Of a stretch of 36,840 nucleotides of DNA, positions 14,942 to 21,095 are shown piece after piece. The DNA comes from a virus. A program made the translations under genes and the position numbers. Position 1 is the stretch's first letter; each line of letters starts with the position of its first letter. The stretch lies in IMG/VR virus record IMGVR_UViG_3300021956_000029, positions 1 to 36,840 of that record; one strand, 5' to 3'. Under the pieces are notes generated by a model. The model saw only the letters and a program-made list of their open reading frames with translations, was not told the DNA's origin and ran no database searches.

Positions 14942-14982
14942 AGCCCGAGGACTCGGTTGGTTCACCCCTGTCTCCTCGGGCT
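14942..14982. terminator. Bidirectional terminator after the tRNA
   Basis: AGCCCGAGGA at 14942-14951 pairs perfectly with TCCTCGGGCT at 14973-14982. On the - strand the stem is followed by a T-rich stretch (CTTTATTTATT); on the + strand by TTGTG. It separates the + tRNA cassette from the - regulator operon. Confidence 0.7.
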
Positions 14983-15015
14983 TGTGCTAGCTAAGGCGTG
15001 CCTCTGTAGGCAGGA

Positions 15016-15282
15016 TTAGGTAGGTTGCTCACAAACTGTCAACACTTTTTGTGACACAGGACTGGGCTGGGCGTAGAGCCTCGCCAATGCGCCCTCCTGG
15101 GTGATCGCTAGGGGCTGGTTTTTGTCCGTTTCCCACATCTCGACCGTGCGGTCGCTGACGCCCATGATGCGGGCCGCTTCGTGCTGATTAAGCCCTAGAC
15201 GGGATCTTTCCTCACGGAGCAGGGTGGCGAATGGGCCGCGCTTCTGGTATCGTTTGGGGATTGGAGGTAAATCGTCATTCAT
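15016..15282 (-). CDS. XRE-family (Cro/C1-type) helix-turn-helix regulator
   Basis: 88 residues from the ATG at 15282, which lies eight bases inside the upstream gene. Residues about 17-60 are a canonical XRE domain: FATLLREERSRLGLNQHEAA, RIMGVSDRTVEMWE, with the turn at GVS and the recognition helix DRTVEMWE. The C-terminal 25 residues are not a recognisable dimerisation or RecA-sensitive domain. It probably controls early or methyltransferase expression. No integrase accompanies it. Confidence 0.85.
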   Translation of the reverse strand: MNDDLPPIPKRYQKRGPFATLLREERSRLGLNQHEAARIMGVSDRTVEMWETDKNQPLAITQEGALARLYAQPSPVSQKVLTVCEQPT

Positions 15283-15526
15283 AGCCAAATGGGTTGGGGT
15301 TTACTTTAATTTGAACCGCATTTATTCGCTCAACTGGGCAATCCAAATCTTTGGCAATCTGCTCCTTTAGGCTGGGCAGCAAAGCAATGGCCGCTTTCTG
15401 ACCGTCTTGATGTCCATATTCAATAAACCATGTCCTTACCGTAACTTCACCAAAAACCCTCAGCCTAGTGGGTGTTTCCCAATACCAGCCCCATTCCATC
15501 CTGTGTCTTGGTAGTTCGTCATTCAT
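15275..15526 (-). CDS. Hypothetical protein, 83 aa
   Basis: ATG at 15526 overlaps the methyltransferase stop (ATGA). The product MNDELPRHRMEWGWYWETPT continues with a beta-rich half and a helix (LKEQIAKDLDCPVERINAV). Its first six residues nearly repeat those of the downstream regulator (MNDDLP). Function is unknown. Confidence 0.65.
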   Translation of the reverse strand: MNDELPRHRMEWGWYWETPTRLRVFGEVTVRTWFIEYGHQDGQKAAIALLPSLKEQIAKDLDCPVERINAVQIKVNPNPFGYE

Positions 15527-16587
15527 TGCTGGAAGCGGGCTGAGAGGACGCGAAAAGCTCGTTCTGCCGTTGCGGGAACAACTCCGTTGCCGAGAAGCCG
15601 GAGCTCGTCGGTGCGATTGTCGCAGGACACGCACAGCTTGGCATAGTCCAGCCCACCGGCAGGCCCATCAAAGTTTCGACCCACCGAGGATTCAGTTTGG
15701 CTCCGTTCGTCATTGACCCGGTTTGGCCGTGAAGCCCCAAGTCCTTGCCCCGTGCCAACCGTGTTTCCGCTTTCTCTTCGCCCCTCACTCTCGGTGTCGC
15801 CCAAGCTGCCATTTGCCTGCTCAAGGTCACTTTCCCCTCCTCCAGACGTTTCTCTGCGACCTCCGGAGTTGAGGCTAGATGGCTGTCTCCCATTATCGGC
15901 GTTGCCCAGTTGGGCTTGTCCAACGACTCTTGGTGGCTCCCATCCGAACTGCGGCTGGCCTGGACGACTTGGCCAAGCTCGCCCCTCCTCGCCATCCCCG
16001 ACAAGCAATTGCTGGCCTGGCTCGTTCCATTGATGCGATAGGAGTCCTCGTTCGCTGACACGGTGGGCCAAGATGAAGACGCGCTTTCGCTGGTGAGGCG
16101 CGCCAACTTCAGCCGCGCTAAATAGTCCCCACGTTGCTGCATAACCGAGGCTTTCCAGTTCGCCAATGACTTCTCGGAGTCCAAGGCTGATGTGTCCTTC
16201 GACGTTCTCAAAGAAGCACACGGCTGGCTGCATTCTGCGAATTCCATCTGCAATGAAGGGCCAGAGATGCCGTGGGTCTGCTGTGCCGAGCCGCTTTCCG
16301 GCTGCTGAAAACGGCTGGCAAGGGTAGCCGCCAGACAATATACCCACCTTTCCGTGAAAGCTGTCCCATGGGAAGGTTTTAAGATCCGTCCAGATAGGTG
16401 CCGCGTCCAAGAGTCCCGCTTCCATCTTTGCAACCAGGTTCGCGCAGGCGAAGGCTTCGATCTCGCTAAAAGCGACTGTTCGCAGATTTGGGAGCACTCG
16501 CTTGAGTCCAAGGTCAATGCCTCCGTATCCGGCGCAAAGGCTGACGTGTGTAATTGTTTTGGTAGTATCCAGGTCATTGCTGTTCAT
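15523..16587 (-). CDS. DNA cytosine-5 methyltransferase
   Basis: 354 residues with the C5 methyltransferase motifs in order: I (SLCAGYGGI, 16-24, AdoMet binding), IV (GGYPCQPFS, 86-94, catalytic Cys90), VI (FENV, 126-129), VIII (HQRKRVFILA, 165-174) and X (LGNGVVPATA, 332-341). The target-recognition region lies between about 180 and 325 and is Gly/Ser/Arg-rich with little structure. No partner restriction enzyme is visible, so it is likely an orphan enzyme that protects phage DNA or alters regulation. It is coupled to genes on both sides by ATGA overlaps. Confidence 0.92.
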   Translation of the reverse strand: MNSNDLDTTKTITHVSLCAGYGGIDLGLKRVLPNLRTVAFSEIEAFACANLVAKMEAGLLDAAPIWTDLKTFPWDSFHGKVGILSGGYPCQPFSAAGKRLGTADPRHLWPFIADGIRRMQPAVCFFENVEGHISLGLREVIGELESLGYAATWGLFSAAEVGAPHQRKRVFILAHRVSERGLLSHQWNEPGQQLLVGDGEEGRAWPSRPGQPQFGWEPPRVVGQAQLGNADNGRQPSSLNSGGRRETSGGGESDLEQANGSLGDTESEGRRESGNTVGTGQGLGASRPNRVNDERSQTESSVGRNFDGPAGGLDYAKLCVSCDNRTDELRLLGNGVVPATAERAFRVLSARFQQ

Positions 16588-16763
16588 TTTGGGTTGGTTT
16601 GTGAGGCCGTAATGGCCTCGGAAAGGCTGTTTCCTTGCGATTTGGCGCGTTTTGACGCCTTGGGCGTAGTCTGGGCCTGCCTGCGCCAGTTTATGGCCTC
16701 AAAATTGGCCCTAAATGCCTCGCTGTGGTTGTTCCGGGCTCTTGAGCCCTTGCCGTTGGACAT
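16584..16763 (-). CDS. Small conserved phage protein (MSNGKGS... type), 59 aa
   Basis: I take the ATG at 16763. The N-terminus MSNGKGSRARNNHSEAFRAN and the following FEAINW match a common small phage protein of the form GKGSk.Rp....f..Nyd.InW. The C-terminal half is basic and Ser/Thr/Gln-rich. Its stop overlaps the methyltransferase start. Function is unknown. Confidence 0.65.
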   Translation of the reverse strand: MSNGKGSRARNNHSEAFRANFEAINWRRQAQTTPKASKRAKSQGNSLSEAITASQTNPK

Positions 16764-17042
16764 AGGTGTGGGATTTCGGTTTTGGTTTTCTTGGGTAAGT
16801 GGCCTGGGTAAATCGGTTTTCAAATTTGGCGGTCAAAAATCCCAGTAAAAGGTAATCGGAAATTGACTTGGGAAATTTCGGGTAAAATTGGCTTGGGAAA
16901 TAGGCTGTGGATTTTGGCAGCAAACGCACGCGGCTATGCACGCTGGCACGGCTGTGCGCGGTCGCAACCGGCCAAGGCAAGGCCAAGGCTGGCGCGTGCT
17001 GTGAAGCGTTGGGCTGTGGCTAGGTTAGAGCATAAGGGCGCG
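16764..17042. other. Intergenic region upstream of the methyltransferase operon, with repeats
   Basis: No supported gene. It contains three GGGTAA copies and two 15-bp near-identical direct repeats, ATTGACTTGGGAAAT at 16862-16876 and ATTGGCTTGGGAAAT at 16887-16901, spaced 25 bp apart. These are candidate regulator-binding sites for the operon that starts at 16763. The right part is Gly/Ala-codon-like and GC-rich, with no features I can name. Confidence 0.45.
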
Positions 17043-17066
17043 AAAAAAGGGGCCATTGCTGGCCCC
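17043..17066 (-). terminator. Rho-independent terminator (- strand)
   Basis: GGGGCCA/TGGCCCC (17049-17055, 17060-17066) with a four-base loop, followed on the - strand by six T residues (A run at 17043-17048). It ends transcription of the 17084-18347 gene group. Confidence 0.85.
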
Positions 17067-17083
17067 TTGGGTTAGGGTTAGCC

Positions 17084-17362
17084 TTACCAATGAGTAATGC
17101 CCAACGCTGAACGCATATTCACAAGCAATTCATGCGAGTAAGGCAAATCCCTGCTTAAACGAGCGTGGGCATCTTCTAAATCAAAGAACAATTTTTGATG
17201 CTGCTCCTCTAGCCATTTCACTTTTTCAAGGACAATGGCCAGTTGCGCCTTGCTTACGTTCTCTCCAATTGAATCGCCAAAGGCAGGAATGGAGCCAAGA
17301 ACGCTTTTGATGTATGCAAACTGAAGCGTGTATTCATTTGGTGCTGTTTCAATCGTGTTCAT
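17084..17362 (-). CDS. Hypothetical protein, 92 aa
   Basis: Starts MNTIETAPNEYTLQFAYIKS. The centre is a coiled-coil-like helix (AQLAIVLEKVKWLEEQHQKLF). There is no Shine-Dalgarno sequence; the start context is A/T-rich. It lies downstream of the ribozyme, so its message would carry the 5' end made by ribozyme cleavage. Function is unknown. Confidence 0.6.
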   Translation of the reverse strand: MNTIETAPNEYTLQFAYIKSVLGSIPAFGDSIGENVSKAQLAIVLEKVKWLEEQHQKLFFDLEDAHARLSRDLPYSHELLVNMRSALGITHW

Positions 17363-17405
17363 TTGTCGTCTTTCGTTTTTGTTGGGTTATTTTTCGATTT
17401 TTGCC

Positions 17406-17426
17406 AATGGCCTGGAAATGGCCATT
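17406..17426. repeat. Hairpin downstream of the ribozyme
   Basis: AATGGCC at 17406-17412 and GGCCATT at 17420-17426 form a perfect seven-bp stem with a seven-base loop. On the - strand it lies 11 bases beyond the ribozyme, after a run of six T residues, so it may be part of the same RNA element or a weak terminator. Confidence 0.45.
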
Positions 17427-17437
17427 TTCAAAAAATT

Positions 17438-17490
17438 GGACTCGTCAGCAACGGCTTTACCGTTGGACAGCCGCAAGGGCTGTTTCGTCC
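17438..17490 (-). ncRNA. Type II hammerhead ribozyme
   Basis: Read on the - strand from 17490: GGAC (stem II, one arm), GAAA core (17486-17483), stem III ACAGCC/GGCTGT (17483-17478 with 17472-17467) with a five-base loop, cleavage-site C at 17466, stem I CAACGG/CCGTTG (17465-17460 with 17454-17449) with a five-base loop, the core CTGACGA (17448-17442), and GTCC closing stem II. Every conserved position is present, including the G10.1:C11.1 pair, A15.1:U16.1 and C17. Cleavage is predicted between 17466 and 17465. It begins directly after the TGA of the 156-residue gene, so it would cut that message 25 bases past the stop. Type II hammerheads are known from bacteria and phages. Confidence 0.92.
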
Positions 17491-17961
17491 TCAATCAATG
17501 CGATAGGCGTACACGTTGCTGCCTAGTTCAATCTCGTCACCATCATAGCTGGCTAGGAAATGGCCGCGCCCATCCGCTTGCACCGCAAACCGAACAAACG
17601 CATCCCAATGCGACATTGAGGAAACCAAATTAACCAGCGCGCTGTTGGCGTCCTCGCATTTCTTTGCCTGCCAAGCCTCAATGACTTCTGCAAAGTCCTG
17701 CGGCAATCCGCAGAACTCGCAAATAAACGCGGCGCGAAACGCCCATACGCTGTCCTCAATGTACTTTGATGCAGCCACGTTGCATTCAAGGTCAGAACCT
17801 AACGCAAATTCACCGTAGGGAGTTTCAAAGACTCCCAGCCAATAATGCTCCCTGCGGGTTTGCGTGACCTCGCCTTCGTCACACTTGAGCCAGCTTGCAA
17901 GCAAGGCGGCGCGCTTCTGTTCAACCGTCATCGTCTCGTTGTTCGTGTTCATCGTGTTCAT
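17491..17961 (-). CDS. Hypothetical protein, 156 aa
   Basis: Starts MNTMNTNNETMTVEQKRAAL; a second ATG four codons in is equally possible. The middle has a paired Cys segment (FICEFCGLP). The C-terminus GHFLASYDGDEIELGSNVYA followed by YRID resembles the ending of small phage proteins with a YDG...YAYRI pattern. The hammerhead ribozyme abuts the stop codon. Function is unknown. Confidence 0.65.
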   Translation of the reverse strand: MNTMNTNNETMTVEQKRAALLASWLKCDEGEVTQTRREHYWLGVFETPYGEFALGSDLECNVAASKYIEDSVWAFRAAFICEFCGLPQDFAEVIEAWQAKKCEDANSALVNLVSSMSHWDAFVRFAVQADGRGHFLASYDGDEIELGSNVYAYRID

Positions 17962-17972
17962 TTTTGATTAGA

Positions 17973-18242
17973 TTAAGGCTGACTGCGAAACTCGCGCACC
18001 GGCTGACCGGTAAACTCTCCGTTTTCATCAGCCTGGTACATTTCAACGACCGCGTGAACCCATCGGTCGCCTCGGTCACTGGTTTTTCCGTCAGACTGCA
18101 CAAAAAAGTTAAACACTTCATCAGCGGCCTCGCGACCAGTAATAAAGTCTTCAACCTCGACCTCAGCATCGCCCAGCCCAGTGCGCTTGTCGGCTGAAAC
18201 CCAGCCGGATTGAATCAGATAAATGCTGCTGTTGGTTTTCAT
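17973..18242 (-). CDS. Hypothetical protein, 89 aa
   Basis: MKTNSSIYLIQSGWVSADKR opens an acidic alpha/beta protein with WVHAVVEMYQADENGEF near the C-terminus. It lies 11 bases upstream of the next gene in the same operon. No family is recognised. Confidence 0.6.
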   Translation of the reverse strand: MKTNSSIYLIQSGWVSADKRTGLGDAEVEVEDFITGREAADEVFNFFVQSDGKTSDRGDRWVHAVVEMYQADENGEFTGQPVREFRSQP

Positions 18243-18257
18243 TTTCGTTTAAGGGTT

Positions 18258-18347
18258 TCAATAAGCGTTGGCCAAAAGCAGGCCTACAGCAAAGCAGGCA
18301 AGCGCAGCAATCAAGCAGAGCAGAGCGTTTTCCATTTGTTTTTTCAT
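18258..18347 (-). CDS. Micro membrane protein, 29 aa
   Basis: ATG at 18347 and TGA ending at 18258. Residues 7-26 (NALLCLIAALACFAVGLLLA) form one membrane helix. It heads the operon of 17084-18242. It is short, so chance is possible, but the helix is uninterrupted and three similar tiny membrane genes occur elsewhere in the genome. The 186 bases between this gene and 18534 hold divergent promoters at most; I see no consensus. Confidence 0.45.
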   Translation of the reverse strand: MKKQMENALLCLIAALACFAVGLLLANAY

Positions 18348-18533
18348 TTCGGGGCCCACCATGCCACGCGATTGCTCACGTTCAAGCCGTTTTCCCCTAC
18401 TCGCTGCGGTCAGAAGTTGCCCTTATGCAAGGAAGCATTTTAGCTTACAACCTTGCCCGCTCGCTTTGCCCGGCTTTCCCTTGCTTTCAGTTAACCCTTC
18501 GCAACGCATCAACCTATCCAAATAGATCGATCC

Positions 18534-19604
18534 ATGGCAAAGCTTACAAAATTTCAGTTAAAAAGACGTGGCCAATTGTCCTGGCACGTTCAACTCGTTA
18601 AACAGGGAAGACTCGCAGAAGCAGAAGCGTGGGCAGCAAGGCATAAGCTCTATGCAATTCCGCCCAATGATCCGCTGGCGACCCTTTCGCCTTTGGCGAC
18701 TTCGTCGCAACCGGCGACTGACAACGCTACTCGCTCTAGTGCGCCAGTGCTAGCTGGGGGGGCGGGGGTCGCAGCTTCAGGGCTGGCTCAGAATTTGGAT
18801 CAATCGGCTGGTAGAGGTCAAAATTTGCAGTCGCAAGTGGCTGCTCAGGCTGGGGGGTCTGGTGGGCAAGGGGCGTCTTCGACGCTTGGTAGCGCTGCTG
18901 ACGCAGCTAGCCTTGCCTCCCCTAGTGGGGAGGTGGAGGGGAATAAGCAAAGCTGTCAAGGCGATAAGGGTGGCTTATTTTCCAATAGGTTGGAAAACGG
19001 GGGATGGGTGGTAAGCGGGGAAGGGGTGGTTGGGGGTAATTGCAGGAACAGGTGGTTTGTGGAGGTTAGCGTTGGCGGGCAATGGGCCAAGGCGGCTGTG
19101 GGAGATGTGCCGGTCAGGAATGGGCAGCGGGTGAGGGTAAGGCTGGAATGGGTGAGTGCCGATGGCCGGGATGCTGAGTATGCCATTGTCGAGGTGCTGC
19201 CTGACAAGGAGGAGCCGCGTCAGGCCAAGCCTGTGGGGTTTGCCGAGCAGAACGCACGGAACGTCCCTATTGCGAAGGAAACGGCTCCAGAAGCGAAGCC
19301 AAAGCCGAACGTCTATCTGACGCTGCCTCCTCAGAGTCTTGGCCTACAGCAATTGCCAATCCCTTACATTCACGATCAACCGAAGGAAGTCATCTTTCAG
19401 ACGACGACGATGGAGCAGATTGTAGCCAAGGAGCGGGTGGGCGTCATGCACGCCAGCGGCAAAAGCGGCATCATTCCGACTGACGTTGATTTCAAGAGCC
19501 CTGTCTTGGACGACGTTCCAGCGGCTCAGCCGATTGCTGATGACAGCGACTTCATGGACCGAGCCCGAGCGGCTGCGTTCCGTGAGCTTATGGGCAATGC
19601 ATGA
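18534..19604 (+). CDS. Protein of unknown function with low-complexity centre, 356 aa
   Basis: The N-terminal 45 residues are basic helices (MAKLTKFQLKRRGQLSWHVQ...). Residues about 55-150 are Ala/Gly/Ser/Gln-rich and probably disordered. Residues about 170-222 look like a small beta barrel (WFVEVSVGGQWAKAAVGDVP, then RVRVRLEWVSADGRDAEYAI). The rest is acidic and Pro-rich, ending in a helix. It is the only + gene among leftward genes. DNA in the low-complexity part is G-rich and repetitive. I recognise no family. Confidence 0.65.
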   Translation: MAKLTKFQLKRRGQLSWHVQLVKQGRLAEAEAWAARHKLYAIPPNDPLATLSPLATSSQPATDNATRSSAPVLAGGAGVAASGLAQNLDQSAGRGQNLQSQVAAQAGGSGGQGASSTLGSAADAASLASPSGEVEGNKQSCQGDKGGLFSNRLENGGWVVSGEGVVGGNCRNRWFVEVSVGGQWAKAAVGDVPVRNGQRVRVRLEWVSADGRDAEYAIVEVLPDKEEPRQAKPVGFAEQNARNVPIAKETAPEAKPKPNVYLTLPPQSLGLQQLPIPYIHDQPKEVIFQTTTMEQIVAKERVGVMHASGKSGIIPTDVDFKSPVLDDVPAAQPIADDSDFMDRARAAAFRELMGNA

Positions 19605-19818
19605 TCCAGGTGATTGTCCGGTCCCTCGGGTCCTTAATGACCTCGTAGGGACGCGGACGGCCTAGAAGATGTGCGCCGGTCAGGCTGGAAAGCGCAGCGT
19701 TGACCGGCTTTGGCTTCTTGGGCGAAGCCTTTGGGGCAGACTTTGGGGAAGATTCCCCAAACAGGTCAGCGTCAGGTTTTGGTGATGACGCGGTAAACTT
19801 CAAAGCACATTCCTGCAA
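19588..19818 (-). CDS. Hypothetical protein, 76 aa
   Basis: The N-terminal half is Ser/Pro/Lys-rich; the C-terminal half is LLGRPRPYEVIKDPRDRTIT and WIMHCP. It overlaps the previous small gene by 47 bases and the converging + gene by 17 bases. The overlaps reduce certainty about the start. Confidence 0.45.
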   Translation of the reverse strand: MQECALKFTASSPKPDADLFGESSPKSAPKASPKKPKPVNAALSSLTGAHLLGRPRPYEVIKDPRDRTITWIMHCP

Positions 19819-19900
19819 ACAGCAATAAAGCTACTGCTATCCCAAATCCGAAAACGGCATAAACTGCCCACTCGCAAACCTTGTCGATTGGATCTTTCAT
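19772..19900 (-). CDS. Small membrane protein, 42 aa
   Basis: ATG at 19900 overlaps the glycosyltransferase stop (ATGA). MKDPIDKVCEWAVYAVFGFG and the following IAVALLLFAGMCF form one membrane helix (about residues 11-33) with a basic C-terminus. Function is unknown; it may modify the same surface as the glycosyltransferase. Confidence 0.6.
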   Translation of the reverse strand: MKDPIDKVCEWAVYAVFGFGIAVALLLFAGMCFEVYRVITKT

Positions 19901-20766
19901 TGCTGCTTGGCGGCAATGGCGGCCTTGATGGCTTTGATTTCTTCCTGACGCCACGGCTCGCGCAGCAGCTCAAAGAGTTTCAGGGTCGGGATGGGCAGCG
20001 TCACCTTGCCGGTGTGGCCCATGACCAGCATGGTGTCCAAGTAAATGGTGAATCCCGACTTTACGGCCAGATCGCAGAAGGCGTAGTCCTCGCCGATGAA
20101 CGTGTTGGGCTCGTCGTAGCGCATGTTCAGTTCGCGCTCAATGCGTTGCAGGCGGGCGGAAGCGGACAGCTTGTCGTCGGCAAAGATGGAGCGGATCTGC
20201 TGGATGCGATAGGCGGGAGTGTTCTTGCCCTGGACGCCCATCGGGAAGAACTCCGTGCAGGCCTTGGGCGCGTGGTTGGGGTCGATGAGCACGGCCTTGA
20301 GGTCGGGATTGTCGGCCTCAATCTTGTCGAACACGCTCATCTTGATCTTGGAGAACCCGATGCAGGCCTTGCTGACCTTCTGTAGGCCTTCGGGGCTCGG
20401 AGCCTCGCCGTCGATGGTGTGAATGTGCCAGTGCGTGTCCAGATGGCGTGCGCTGTACGGGCAGCACACGATGTCGGACGTGTGGCCCAAGAGGCGCATC
20501 ATGGCCCCGGCGGTCATGTTCTCGCCGTGTTCCTCGGCCAGCACGTCCTTGTCCCAGAACACCAGCTCGTCGAACTTGTTCTGGCGGGCATAGCCCACGA
20601 TCTCGTTGCGAGCCATCTGCACGGCTGGGCCTTCCAGCAGCACCCAGTCAAGTTTGACATCGGGAATGGCTGCTGTCGCCAGTTGCAGGCTGGTCTTGAA
20701 GTAGGCTGAAGGCAGGTCGCCCTTCAGCGGCGTTGCGATGAGGATACGGCGGGTTGGATTGGCCAT
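19897..20766 (-). CDS. GT-A fold glycosyltransferase-like protein
   Basis: 289 residues from the ATG at 20766. It opens RRILIATPLKGDLPSAYFKT as in GT2-type enzymes, has MARNEIV at 51-57, a metal-binding DxD-like WDKDV (71-75), and a C-terminal GEDYAF (225-230) with YLDT and GHTGK. These are the nucleotide-sugar and catalytic-base regions of GT-A enzymes. It could modify phage DNA, virion proteins or host surface glycans; the sequence does not decide. The start is separated from the terminase operon by a set of three dyads. Confidence 0.75.
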   Translation of the reverse strand: MANPTRRILIATPLKGDLPSAYFKTSLQLATAAIPDVKLDWVLLEGPAVQMARNEIVGYARQNKFDELVFWDKDVLAEEHGENMTAGAMMRLLGHTSDIVCCPYSARHLDTHWHIHTIDGEAPSPEGLQKVSKACIGFSKIKMSVFDKIEADNPDLKAVLIDPNHAPKACTEFFPMGVQGKNTPAYRIQQIRSIFADDKLSASARLQRIERELNMRYDEPNTFIGEDYAFCDLAVKSGFTIYLDTMLVMGHTGKVTLPIPTLKLFELLREPWRQEEIKAIKAAIAAKQQ

Positions 20767-20815
20767 GCGGGCACGTTGTGCAGATGATTTGCGTCTTTCC
20801 ACCGTTCTATGGGCT

Positions 20816-20905
20816 AACGTCTGCCAAATAAGACGTTCTTATGGCATAGCGTCAGCCATATCGGACGCTTTGCATCCTGCCTTATGCGTGCGTTGATAAA
20901 CGCAT
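20816..20905. promoter_or_regulatory. Three consecutive 22-bp dyads upstream of the terminase operon
   Basis: Arms AACGTCT/AGACGTT at 20816-20837, AGCGTC/GACGCT at 20848-20869, and ATGCGT/ACGCAT at 20884-20905. Each dyad is 22 bp, and they start 32 and 36 bp apart. The first two share the core CGTC.GCCA.AT..GACG. The last dyad contains the ATG of the 63-residue gene in its right arm. Likely operator sites, a packaging-recognition site, or RNA hairpins that control translation. Confidence 0.55.
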
Positions 20906-21095
20906 GATTACGCAGCTCAAGGAAAACGAGTGGATGGTGGAACCCAACGACTCCGATTGCAGGGAGTATGCGCGGCTGCACATCAAGGCGATGAAGACCG
21001 GAGTGAACATTGACGGCCAAGGCGTCATTCCTTGGGAGGATTTGCTGGCCAAGAAGATCCGTGTACTGGCCAAGGAGCTCAAAAATGGCCATTAA
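20904..21095 (+). CDS. Small protein before the large terminase, 63 aa
   Basis: MITQLKENEWMVEPNDSDCR begins a helical, charged protein with VIPWEDLLAKKIRVLAKELK at the end. It overlaps the terminase start by 11 bases. By position it could be a small packaging subunit, but it is shorter than usual for one. Its start codon lies in a hairpin. Confidence 0.55.
   Translation: MITQLKENEWMVEPNDSDCREYARLHIKAMKTGVNIDGQGVIPWEDLLAKKIRVLAKELKNGH

Noticed and set aside
15519-16577. 352-codon frame on the same strand as the methyltransferase in another register
   Set aside because: It overlaps the methyltransferase almost fully, and that gene has all catalytic motifs. The other frame is Ser/Thr/Gln-rich without any domain.
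17069-17081. Telomere-like GGGTTAGGGTTAG
   Set aside because: Only two units, next to a bacterial-type terminator; chance.
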